Shown: in pieces, positions 26,155 to 34,247 of the stretch | Numbering within the stretch: the stretch's first letter is position 1 | Layout: each line of letters opens with the position of its first letter | Assembly: GCA_028289545.1 (NCBI GenBank) | Contig: JANQPG010000032.1 | Span: 151,799-215,798 of the forward strand | Source of the DNA: Woeseiaceae bacterium | Lineage (GTDB): Bacteria > Pseudomonadota > Gammaproteobacteria > Steroidobacterales > Woeseiaceae | Reading direction: 5' to 3' | DNA: 64,000 nt | Notes under the pieces: model-generated | What the model saw: only the letters and a program-made list of their open reading frames with translations | The model's database searches: none | Told to the model about the DNA's origin: nothing | Translations under genes and position numbers: made by a program

Positions 26155-27084
26155 TCAGCCGGCGGAGACGTAGGGCCATACTTCGAGACCGTGGATCGCG
26201 TTGCGTATGTCCATGGTCAGGTTTACCGTGAGCGTCGTCTTCATGCTGTCGAAGTCGTGCAGCGTAATCGTCGATGGCGAAGAACCTGCAGCAACCAGGC
26301 CGTTGTCCACGACGCACAGCCCGCGACCAAAAGCCTGGCGGGCAATGCGTGTGTCATCGAGATCGGTATGCGTCAGCTTGTCTTCCTGGTACCGGGGAAC
26401 CCGAAAGATCCGCTCCTGTCCCTCCTGCGGCACGAAACGAACAACGTCACCCTGAGTATCGTTGAACAGCACACCGTCGCGGAACGGCCGGGCGTTGTGT
26501 GTTCCGTTCGGCAACGTGACCACTTGCGCAACCTGCCTTCCCGAGTAGCGGTACAGGCCGCCGGTCTTCAGGCCGCTGAAGAACAGCCCGTTCATCGTGC
26601 AGAACACGCTGTTCAGGTGCAGCGTGTTTCTGGCAGGTGGCCCCCTGTCCGCACCGGGCAGGAACGGCGCCATCGTAAGATCGCCCGCGTCGGCCGACAG
26701 GCTCAGGCCGAAGACGAATGCCTTTTTGTCGAGGTCGAACCCCAGGATCGAGTCGAAGCCGGTCGAGGTGAGATACAACCGGCGCCGGTAGCAAAAAATT
26801 TCGTGGCAGTGCTTCAGGTAGGGATTCGCGTACTTGTCGACAACCTCGAAATCCCGATTGAAAACAAAGAGTTCATCGCTAGCGGCGATATAGATCTCGT
26901 CACCGTCGAAGGCAATCCCGCGCAAGCCCCGATCCCAGCCGCGGCCCTGCCAGTCGATATCCATCGTGTTCCAGTCGACCGCTTGCCGAACCCGCTCACG
27001 CTCGAGGTCCACGAGGTACACGCCGCCATGGCTTTCTCCCTGCCGGCTGCCGCGTACGACGGACGTTGCGATTAGTGTTGTCAT
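26155..27084 (-). CDS. Conserved protein, probable beta-propeller, associated with sulfotransferase genes
   Basis: 309 residues from ATG 27084. A longer frame reaching 27384 would run into the divergent TonB receptor and was rejected. Repeated short segments of the form GIAFDGDEIYIAAS, RRRLYLTSTGFDSILGFDL and NGLFFSGLKTGGLYRYSG suggest a six- or seven-bladed propeller. Clusters of invariant-looking residues (YLKHCHEIF, NTLHLNSVF, LPNGTHNARPFRDGVLFNDT) suggest a metal or ligand site with several histidines. It resembles the TIGR03032/DUF4915-type family; this is recognition, not a search. No signal peptide is evident. It converges with the TPR-sulfotransferase (stops at 26148 and 26155) and diverges from a TonB receptor. 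Confidence 0.75.
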   Translation of the reverse strand: MTTLIATSVVRGSRQGESHGGVYLVDLERERVRQAVDWNTMDIDWQGRGWDRGLRGIAFDGDEIYIAASDELFVFNRDFEVVDKYANPYLKHCHEIFCYRRRLYLTSTGFDSILGFDLDKKAFVFGLSLSADAGDLTMAPFLPGADRGPPARNTLHLNSVFCTMNGLFFSGLKTGGLYRYSGRQVAQVVTLPNGTHNARPFRDGVLFNDTQGDVVRFVPQEGQERIFRVPRYQEDKLTHTDLDDTRIARQAFGRGLCVVDNGLVAAGSSPSTITLHDFDSMKTTLTVNLTMDIRNAIHGLEVWPYVSAG

Positions 27085-27205
27085 TTTGCTACTTGCTGGG
27101 TTTCCTTGCCTATAGGCAGCTATAAAGCGTTGAATCTGCTGGAGTTTTGCCGTTCGACATTCTATATTCTTTTTCGTAAAGATTGAGACAACCGAGGATT
27201 GTCGT

Positions 27206-29668
27206 ATGGCGCGAGCGACCGGGGAATCGACCACACCGATCAGGAGTTCACTGGGCATTGCGGTATCGGCCGCGGTTGCCGGTACGTCCGTTGCGCACGC
27301 CCAGGACGACGGGGGTCTCGAAGAGATCATCGTTACCGCCACCAAACGCGAAGTCAGCATGCAAGAGATTCCAATTGCTGTCACCGCGTTCTCCGAAGAT
27401 GAGATCGTCTTTCAGCGCTTTCGCAACTTTGCGGACTACGTTGGGCAGATCCCGAACCTTGCCATTAGCGACCGCCAGCCGGGCGCAACCTCGGTCATCA
27501 TGCGCGGCTGCGCGGCTCAGGGGCTGTCCTTCGGCGACTCTGCGACGACCTCGGTTTACCTCGACGAACAACCCATCACCTCGTCGGGCTTCAATCCCGA
27601 TCCACGCCTGATCGACGTCGAGCGTGTCGAAGCGCTCGCGGGTCCGCAAGGCACGCTGTTCGGCGACGCGGCACAGTGCGGTACCTTGCGCATCATCACG
27701 AACAAACCCGACACGACGGCCGCCTCGGGCTGGGTGGACCTGACGGGCTCGACGATCACGGACGGCGGCTCCGGCTTCGATTTAGGCGCAATGGCCAACC
27801 TGCCGCTGATCCAGGACAAGCTCGCATTGCGTCTCGTGGGTTTCTATGCCGACGAACCCGGCTGGGTCGACAACGTATTGTCGCCGACGCCCGGTCAACA
27901 GGGTGACAACGCGGCGTTCGTGGACGAGGACGTCAACTCCTCCGTCTGGTCGGGCGCCCGAGGCATGCTGCGCTGGAATCCAAACGAACGGTGGACGGTC
28001 GACCTCGCCGCGATCTATCAGAACTACGAACTGGACGGGTTCGGCGACTCCGATCTGAACCAGCAGGTTTATGAGGACACGGCGGCTTTCCCGACGTTTG
28101 GTGTCCGAGATCAAGCGCGTTTCGGCGAGGAACGCTGGCAGGACGAGTGGTACCAGACGTCAATCACGATCGAAGGCGACCTGGAGTTCGGCAATATCGT
28201 CCTGACGGCGGCGTACTTCGACCGCGACAGCGAGTATCTGGCTGACTCGTCGGTCTATCATCAGACCTTCCAGCAAGCCGGTGATTACGTTCGAGCGTAC
28301 TACAACGCGGACAGCCTCAGCTACGATTTCCTCGGCGATCCGATCTCGAGCAATTTCGACGTGCGCAATACGACCGTGCAGTCGCTCGAGCTGCGCTACG
28401 CAACGCCGGCCGAAGGGCGCTGGTCGGCCATCGTCGGCGGCTTCTACAGCAAACGGGAAGTCGACGAAGTTTTTGTCTCTAACATCGAGGGCTATTCGGA
28501 GACGCCGAACTTCGCCTATCTGAACTACGTCGGCTATTCTTATTATGGCGCGGAACTCGTCGCACGACCGACCAACAACTGGTTCTCCGGCTTCTACGAC
28601 TCGACGCTCGAGCAATGGGCGCTGTTCGGCGAGGTTGGCTTCGACGTAACCGAGAACTTCACGATCACCGCCGGCGGCCGCTTCTACAACATCGAGAACG
28701 ACTACCTCAACCAGCGCGCGCACGCCGTTGGCATCGACGGTGGGATACCCGTTTGCGGCCCGGGCGCCGATTACTGTTTCGGCGTTTTCGAGCCCGGCGT
28801 GGCCGACGAAGACGGGTTTGTGCCCAAGGCGACGTTTAGCTACAGCCTGGATGACGACAAGCTCCTCTATGCCACCTACTCCGAAGGCTTCCGTCGCGGC
28901 GGCGCCAACTCCGCGCGTCCGCAGTCGATCTTCGGTCCGGCGGGACGTTTCCCGCCGCCGGCCGGCACGCTCGGCGAGTACGAGTCGGATACCGTGACGA
29001 ACATCGAGTTCGGCGCCAAAACCGATTGGCTCGACGGACGGCTGCGCCTGAACGGGGCGATCTACCAGATGACCTGGGACGATATCCAGATCCAGGTCGA
29101 GGACCCGCAGCCCGACGTCGAATCGGTCGGAGTTCTCAACTTCCCGGAAGCGGAGATCGTCGGCGCCGAACTCTGGCTGAACTGGCTGCCCACGGACAGC
29201 CTCAGCATCGACGCGACGTTCGGCTACAACGACGGCGAGCTGTCCGAAGACGCGGCCGTGTTTCCCGGCTCGGCCTCAGAGATTTCCGCCCCGAACGGCA
29301 CGCGACTGCCGATCGTCCCCGACATTCAGGCCAGCTTGAACGTCAGCTATACGTTCCCGAACGAGCTGTTGGGCGGATCACCTTACGTGTTCGTGCGCTA
29401 TCAACACACGGGCGATTCGGTGAATTCACTGGCCGGCCTCGAGTCCGTAAGCACCGGGCTCGACGTGCGCGAACAGGCTGCATGGCAGACGCTGGATCTG
29501 CAAGCCGGTGTCGAGGGTGAGAACTGGCTGCTGGCCGTCTGGATCGACAACGTGGCGGACGAGAAAGCTGAACTCTTCTACAACAATCGCTGGCAGCAGC
29601 AACGCCTGTCGACAAATCGCCCGCGCACGATCGGCGTTTCCTACCGCGTGGCTTTCGGCGGGAACTGA
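27206..29668 (+). CDS. TonB-dependent outer-membrane receptor (1)
   Basis: 820 residues. An N-terminal signal peptide ends near VAHAQ, followed by the TonB-box region GLEEIIVTATKREVSMQEIPIAV typical of gammaproteobacterial receptors. A plug domain follows (FRNFADYVGQIPNLAISDRQPGATSVIMRG, RVEALAGPQGTLFGDAAQCGTLRIITNKP), then a 22-strand-type barrel with repeated aromatic-ended strands and the terminal block TIGVSYRVAF. The plug motif closely follows that of the siderophore/small-molecule subgroup rather than SusC types. ATG 27206 is preceded by GAGGA at seven bases. A short 2-oxoglutarate hydroxylase-like gene follows after eight bases, probably in the same transcript. Confidence 0.92.
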   Translation: MARATGESTTPIRSSLGIAVSAAVAGTSVAHAQDDGGLEEIIVTATKREVSMQEIPIAVTAFSEDEIVFQRFRNFADYVGQIPNLAISDRQPGATSVIMRGCAAQGLSFGDSATTSVYLDEQPITSSGFNPDPRLIDVERVEALAGPQGTLFGDAAQCGTLRIITNKPDTTAASGWVDLTGSTITDGGSGFDLGAMANLPLIQDKLALRLVGFYADEPGWVDNVLSPTPGQQGDNAAFVDEDVNSSVWSGARGMLRWNPNERWTVDLAAIYQNYELDGFGDSDLNQQVYEDTAAFPTFGVRDQARFGEERWQDEWYQTSITIEGDLEFGNIVLTAAYFDRDSEYLADSSVYHQTFQQAGDYVRAYYNADSLSYDFLGDPISSNFDVRNTTVQSLELRYATPAEGRWSAIVGGFYSKREVDEVFVSNIEGYSETPNFAYLNYVGYSYYGAELVARPTNNWFSGFYDSTLEQWALFGEVGFDVTENFTITAGGRFYNIENDYLNQRAHAVGIDGGIPVCGPGADYCFGVFEPGVADEDGFVPKATFSYSLDDDKLLYATYSEGFRRGGANSARPQSIFGPAGRFPPPAGTLGEYESDTVTNIEFGAKTDWLDGRLRLNGAIYQMTWDDIQIQVEDPQPDVESVGVLNFPEAEIVGAELWLNWLPTDSLSIDATFGYNDGELSEDAAVFPGSASEISAPNGTRLPIVPDIQASLNVSYTFPNELLGGSPYVFVRYQHTGDSVNSLAGLESVSTGLDVREQAAWQTLDLQAGVEGENWLLAVWIDNVADEKAELFYNNRWQQQRLSTNRPRTIGVSYRVAFGGN

Positions 29669-29676
29669 GCGTTTCG

Positions 29677-30243
29677 ATGGATATCGAAGGCCGCATCCGC
29701 AACCTCGGCAACGTTGATAGCAGCGCACTCGCGTCGGCCATCCTCGATCTGGACGAGAGCGCCTGGCTGGAAAACAGCCACCGGCAACAGGCCTACAAGG
29801 AGCACCGCGATACCGAATCCGTGGTGCTCGTGTTTACCAACGCGGAGGCGTGGCCGGAACTGCTCGTCGAAAAGAAACAGGGCTGGGATCACCTGATCGA
29901 CGTTGCCGGCCCCCTGATGCACGCGATCATTCGCGAGCACTACTCACCGGGCGGCACAATCGTTCGCGCAATGGCCGCGAAGCTCAAGGCCGGCGGCAAA
30001 ATCCGGCCACATGTCGACGCTCATCCGAGCTTCAGCATGGGTCACCGAATACACGTGCCGATTACGACCAATCCGCGGGTGCGATTCATGATCGAAGGTC
30101 GCCCGCACCAACTCGAACCTGGCCAGGCTTACGAAATCAACAATCAGAAGATGCACAGCGTCGCCAATCGCGGCGACGAGGACCGGATTACGTTCATCTT
30201 CGATTACGTGCCGCCTGAACAGCTCGGCCGGGTGGCTGCCTAA
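29677..30243 (+). CDS. Aspartyl/asparaginyl beta-hydroxylase-like Fe(II)/2-oxoglutarate dioxygenase
   Basis: 188 residues with the double-stranded beta-helix pattern of this family. The iron site is H in RPHVDAHPSFSMGHRIHVP (HxD motif near residues 112-114) and a distal histidine in NNQKMHSVANRG (near 155), and the arginine of EDRITFIFDYV is placed to bind 2-oxoglutarate. The enzymes hydroxylate Asp/Asn side chains of proteins or free amino acids. The short length means a single catalytic domain without TPRs. It is eight bases downstream of a TonB receptor, near TPR-sulfotransferases, so a peptide or protein-modifying role is attractive; the substrate is unknown. Confidence 0.85.
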   Translation: MDIEGRIRNLGNVDSSALASAILDLDESAWLENSHRQQAYKEHRDTESVVLVFTNAEAWPELLVEKKQGWDHLIDVAGPLMHAIIREHYSPGGTIVRAMAAKLKAGGKIRPHVDAHPSFSMGHRIHVPITTNPRVRFMIEGRPHQLEPGQAYEINNQKMHSVANRGDEDRITFIFDYVPPEQLGRVAA

Positions 30244-30256
30244 CACTCGCGGAGAG

Positions 30257-31126
30257 TCAACCGGCCCGTTCGATTGCGGCGACGACGTCCTCGGGTTCGC
30301 CCGTCGTCGACAAATTCACGCCGCTGATCCCCGGCATACGCCTGAGCTCGTCGATAATGCTCGCGCAGTATTCGATGCCGTGTGCCCTCGGGTCTTTTGC
30401 GCGGTCGAAATCACGCACGACGTGTTCGGGCACCATCGAACCCTTCAGGTTCTCGCGAAGCCAATGCGCCGCGTCGGCGCTGGTAATGACCGGCACCGAG
30501 ACAATGACGCGACACTGCCAGGTGACTTTTGCCGCCGCCAGGCGACTGACATAGCGCCTCAGCAGGTCCATGTCGAGGCAAATCTGGGTCTGCGCAAAAC
30601 GCGCTCCGGCCGACACTTTCCCGGCAAGCTCCGTCGGCTTCCAGTTCGGGCCGGCGTCAAAGACGGCCACCACGGCACCGAGATTGAGTTCCGAGCCGCC
30701 GTTTGCGAGTTGGAAGTCGCTCAGTTGCCCCGCCATGGTCAGGAGACGCTTTGCTCCGCTATCGAACACCTGCTTTGTTTTGGGCTGAACGTCGTCAGGC
30801 AATGGCTCTCCGCGCTTCAGGATCATGCTGGTTACACCCAGCGCCGCGGCGCCGAGCAGATCGCTTTTGAGCGCAATTCGATTGCGGTCCCGCGACGAGA
30901 AGTGCATGACCGGATCGATACCCTCCTGGAGCAGCAACGCCGATACGGCCAAACCCGACATGTGGAGAACACCGTAGGGGCTGTCGGTAACGGCGACGGC
31001 GTCCACGGCCGGCGCGAGCGACATCGCCTGGCGCAATACGTCTTCGCGGCTGTCGTCCTGATGAAGGCGCAGCTGGCCGATCAGCGTAAACTCTTGTGTC
31101 TTGATAGAGTCTTTGAGGGTCTTCAA
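30257..31126 (-). CDS. Methylenetetrahydrofolate reductase family protein
   Basis: 289 residues, close to the bacterial MetF length, with the TIM-barrel pattern of MTHFR: VDAVAVTDSPYGVLHMSGLAVSALLLQEGIDPVMHFSSRDRN, GVTSMILKRGEP, AGARFAQTQICLDMDLLRRYV and a C-terminal ISGVNLSTTGEPEDVVAAIE. The enzyme reduces methylene-tetrahydrofolate to methyl-tetrahydrofolate with FAD. The sequence is divergent from typical MetF (the DRN residues, part of the folate site, are recognisable), so a specialised one-carbon role, perhaps with the GcvT-like protein at 19547-20758, is possible. The start shown is TTG 31126 because no ATG fits. It diverges from the PuuA-like glutamine synthetase gene. Confidence 0.8.
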   Translation of the reverse strand: MKTLKDSIKTQEFTLIGQLRLHQDDSREDVLRQAMSLAPAVDAVAVTDSPYGVLHMSGLAVSALLLQEGIDPVMHFSSRDRNRIALKSDLLGAAALGVTSMILKRGEPLPDDVQPKTKQVFDSGAKRLLTMAGQLSDFQLANGGSELNLGAVVAVFDAGPNWKPTELAGKVSAGARFAQTQICLDMDLLRRYVSRLAAAKVTWQCRVIVSVPVITSADAAHWLRENLKGSMVPEHVVRDFDRAKDPRAHGIEYCASIIDELRRMPGISGVNLSTTGEPEDVVAAIERAG

Positions 31127-31274
31127 TCGCGCGGGTCCGAATGCTTGCAGCCTTCAGGACCGTATCACAGGTCAGCGACGGTGCGGCCACGGCGGGCAGC
31201 CTATAGGCGGGGAGGATGCAGGCGACCGGTTCTGCTGGTATACGTTCGACAGTGAACTGTGACAAGGCTCAGCA

Positions 31275-32594
31275 ATGAGCGACAAACCTTCCCACGCCGA
31301 GTGGCTCGACGAGCACGGCATCGAACACATCGAGACCATCGTTGCGGACTTCGCCGGCCTTCCGAGGGGTAAACTGCAACCGCTGGCGGAATTCGGCAAG
31401 CCGCATTACAAACTCCCGATCGCCGTGTTCGGACAGACCGTCAACGGCACGTACTACATGCGCGCCGACAACGCGGAAGACCGCGACATGCTCGTCCGGC
31501 CCGATATGTCGACACTCAGAACGGTGCCGTGGGCCGCGGAACCCACGGCGTCGGTCATCATGGATTGCTTCGAAACGGACGGCACCGGTATCGACGTAGC
31601 GCCTCGGGCCGTGCTGAAACGTGTCATCGAACTGTTCGCCGCCGAAGGCTGGCATCCCGTCGTTGCGCCCGAGGTCGAGTTCTACCTCGAAAACGACGGA
31701 GAGGGGGCCGACAAACCGGCGCAGACTCCGGCAGACCTCGACGATGTCGTCGATCCTTACGGTATCGATCGCGTGCACGACCTGGGCGATTTTTTTCGCG
31801 AACTCAACGAACACTGTGGGCGGCAGGACATTGCGACGGGCGCCATCTCTCAGGAGCTTGGCCCCGGGCAGTTCGAAGTCAACTTCGAACACGGCGCACC
31901 CCTCGAGCTTGCGGACGACGTGTTCCATTTCAAACGTACGCTGAAACGCGTTGCCAAGGCGCACGGCATGCGCGCAACGTTCCTGTCGAAACTCGACGCC
32001 GAGAAACCGGGCAGCTCGATGCATGTCCATCAAAGCGTGTACGACACGGACGGCAGCAACGTGTTCTCCAACGCTGACGGCACGGCGAGCGATCTGTTTA
32101 GCAGTTACCTCGGCGGCCTGCAGGCACACCTGCCGGCTGCGTTGCTGCTGCTCGCGCCCTATCCGAACTCCTATCGGCGATTCCTGAGCTACTGGTCGTC
32201 TCCGGTCAACCTGGAGTGGGACGTCGACAACCGCACGGTTGGCCTGCGGGTACCCGATTCCGACGGACAAGCCCGGCGCATCGAAAACCGCCTGGCCGGC
32301 AGCGACGTCAACCCGTATCTCGCGATTGCGGCGACGCTCGCCTGCGGCTACCTCGGGATTAAGGACAAAACGCCGTGCAGACCGGCCGTTAAAGGCTCGG
32401 CTTACGATTTACCGTTTGCGTTGCATCGCCATCTCTACGAGGCGCTCGACGGCCTGCGTCAGAGCGAGCCGCTGAGACGTGTCCTTGGAGATGAGTTCAT
32501 TACGCTGTATACAGCCGTCAAAGAGCGTGAGTGCCGGGAGTTTCAGGAACGAATCCCACCCTGGGAGCGCGAGGAGCTCACTGTCAGTATCTAG
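31275..32594 (+). CDS. Glutamine synthetase family ligase, PuuA-like (gamma-glutamyl amine synthetase)
   Basis: 439 residues. The N-terminal beta-grasp part (EHIETIVADFAGLPRGKLQPLAEF) and the catalytic barrel (VAPEVEFYLEND, GPGQFEVNFEH, SSMHVHQSVYDTDGSNVF, NRTVGLRVP, RRIENRLAGSDVNPYLAIAATLACG) match the gamma-glutamylputrescine/gamma-glutamylpolyamine synthetase branch, not the assimilatory GlnA. Active-site Glu and His residues typical of the metal sites are present. It ligates glutamate to an amine with ATP, which PuuB-type oxidases can then handle; two of those lie at 13205-16750. It is separated from them by other genes, so the pathway is not one operon here. Whether the amine is putrescine, spermidine or a methylamine cannot be decided. 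Confidence 0.85.
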   Translation: MSDKPSHAEWLDEHGIEHIETIVADFAGLPRGKLQPLAEFGKPHYKLPIAVFGQTVNGTYYMRADNAEDRDMLVRPDMSTLRTVPWAAEPTASVIMDCFETDGTGIDVAPRAVLKRVIELFAAEGWHPVVAPEVEFYLENDGEGADKPAQTPADLDDVVDPYGIDRVHDLGDFFRELNEHCGRQDIATGAISQELGPGQFEVNFEHGAPLELADDVFHFKRTLKRVAKAHGMRATFLSKLDAEKPGSSMHVHQSVYDTDGSNVFSNADGTASDLFSSYLGGLQAHLPAALLLLAPYPNSYRRFLSYWSSPVNLEWDVDNRTVGLRVPDSDGQARRIENRLAGSDVNPYLAIAATLACGYLGIKDKTPCRPAVKGSAYDLPFALHRHLYEALDGLRQSEPLRRVLGDEFITLYTAVKERECREFQERIPPWEREELTVSI

Positions 32595-32623
32595 TTCTTC
32601 GAGAGGAACAGCTGCAATCGTGT

Positions 32624-33088
32624 CTACGCCACTTGCCTTCGGCGCTCTCCCGGCGTGACGCCAAACTCGGCTTCAAAAGCGGCGTAGTACTCCGAGCGCG
32701 AATAGAACCCCGCTTCGAGGGCCAGCACTTCGGGCGATACTTCGCGGTTTGCGGGATCCTTCAGCAGGCGATCCGCCTCACGAACACGCCAGCCGCGGAT
32801 ATAGTCGGACACCGTTTTCCCGGCTATGCGCTTTATCGCCTCGGTAACGTCGCTCTCCGACGCGCCAAGGCTCTGGGCCATGTAGGCACAGCCGAAGGAC
32901 GGATCGCGAAACGGCGTCGCCCGTTCCATGAACAATTCAATACGTTCGAACAGCTGTTCCACCTCGCGCGCTGACAGGCCGCTTTTGGCACACGCAGGCA
33001 CGCGCGGCCGATTGCCGAGCGCCCATGCGGACAGCACTGCCAGCACCACCGCAAGTACGGCGGCTAATATGACATAAGGCAAAACCAT
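32624..33088 (-). CDS. Short membrane-anchored AraC-type HTH protein
   Basis: 154 residues with an N-terminal hydrophobic segment (VLPYVILAAVLAVVLAVLSAWAL, about 2-25), one possible linker, and an AraC-like double helix-turn-helix at the end (MAQSLGASESDVTEAIKRIAGKTVSDYIRGWRVREA and LALEAGFYSRSEYYAAFEAEFGVTPGERRRQ). There is no sensor domain of normal size between them. A DNA-binding domain tethered to the inner membrane could read a membrane signal. The gene starts at 33088 within a GC-rich region and diverges from the methyltransferase gene. Confidence 0.75.
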   Translation of the reverse strand: MVLPYVILAAVLAVVLAVLSAWALGNRPRVPACAKSGLSAREVEQLFERIELFMERATPFRDPSFGCAYMAQSLGASESDVTEAIKRIAGKTVSDYIRGWRVREADRLLKDPANREVSPEVLALEAGFYSRSEYYAAFEAEFGVTPGERRRQVA

Positions 33089-33245
33089 GCCTGAACCTCA
33101 GTTGGTCCCCCTTGAATTGGATGCGCGGGCAACTGGTTGGTTCACTCGAAAACAGGGTATTCCGCAAGGCGCGCGCGCCATGCAGGAGGCTGCGCGGACG
33201 GGCTGTATACTGCAGCGACGGGGAACAAACAACGGGCGAACAGGC

Positions 33246-34247
33246 TTGGCCGACGATCCAAACGCATCGACGACGATAAAGAGCTGGGACAACTACTGGC
33301 AGAACCCGGGCAATCAATCCGCGCACTCCGGCGGCGGCACGCCGCACCCGACCGTGCAGAATTTCTGGGGCCAATTCTTCGGCAAGGCGCGGGCCAGTTC
33401 TGGCCAACCGCGGCTCGCGGACATTGCCAGCGGCGGCGGCGCCGTTGCCGCTGCGGCACGCACGGCCTTCGGACCGTCCGGTGTCAGCCTGACTTGCGTC
33501 GACGTGTCCAGGGCTGCGATCGAGGCCCTCGAACGACGCTTCCCCGAGGTCTCGGGCGTTGTTGCCGATGCACGGGACATACCTCTGCCCACGGCAAGTT
33601 TCGACATCGTTTGCAGTCAGTTCGGCATCGAATACGCCGGACCGGACGCCGTAACCGAGGCGCTGCGCCTGGTAGCGCCGGGCGGCCGTCTCGCACTGCT
33701 GATACATCATCGGGGTGGCGGGATTTTTCTGCAGTGCGCCGCGAGCCTCGATGCGGTTCGGCAACTCGAAAACTCCGGCTTCATCGACAAAACGGCCGCC
33801 ATGTTTACGGCCGGGTTCCGGATGATCGAGGACAACAACCGCAAGGCCTACGAGTCGGCGGCCGGCGACCTGATGCCGGCAATTCGCTCGATGGAGGCAA
33901 TGATGCGCCAGCATGGCCGGCAGGTCGCCGACGGCGCCATTTTGAAGCTGTATACCGACGTTCGAACAATGAGCTCCCGGCTCCTGAACTATGACGAACA
34001 AGAAGTTGCGGCATGGCTCGAAGGCATGCGCGGTGAGCTCAAAGCCTACGAGGGGCGCATGGCTTCGATGTGCGATGCCGCGCTGGACGCAAACGCGTTC
34101 ACGAGACTCTGCGGAGACATCGAAGCAGCCGGCTTCACGCTCGAGCGCCGCGAGGCGGTCGTGACGGCCGGTTCCGGTACACCGCTCGCCTGGGCGCTGA
34201 TTGCGGCGGCTCAGCCGGCTTCGAGTTCCGCCACCGCCGCCGGATAA
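33246..34247 (+). CDS. SAM-dependent methyltransferase (class I)
   Basis: 333 residues if started at TTG 33246; the frame is open further left to 33087, but that region would overlap the divergent regulator. The class I methyltransferase motif is RLADIASGGGAVAAAARTAFG (motif I), followed by VDVSRAAIEALERRFPEVSGVVADARDIPLPTASFDIVCSQFGIEYAG with the acidic loop and motif II. The preceding sequence (IKSWDNYWQNPGNQSAHSGGG) is characteristic of a group of small-molecule or quinone methyltransferases. No N-terminal signal is evident. The last 37 bases overlap the converging TPR-sulfotransferase gene. The substrate is unknown; a TATACT box at 33206-33211 may be the promoter's -10. Confidence 0.75.
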   Translation: MADDPNASTTIKSWDNYWQNPGNQSAHSGGGTPHPTVQNFWGQFFGKARASSGQPRLADIASGGGAVAAAARTAFGPSGVSLTCVDVSRAAIEALERRFPEVSGVVADARDIPLPTASFDIVCSQFGIEYAGPDAVTEALRLVAPGGRLALLIHHRGGGIFLQCAASLDAVRQLENSGFIDKTAAMFTAGFRMIEDNNRKAYESAAGDLMPAIRSMEAMMRQHGRQVADGAILKLYTDVRTMSSRLLNYDEQEVAAWLEGMRGELKAYEGRMASMCDAALDANAFTRLCGDIEAAGFTLERREAVVTAGSGTPLAWALIAAAQPASSSATAAG

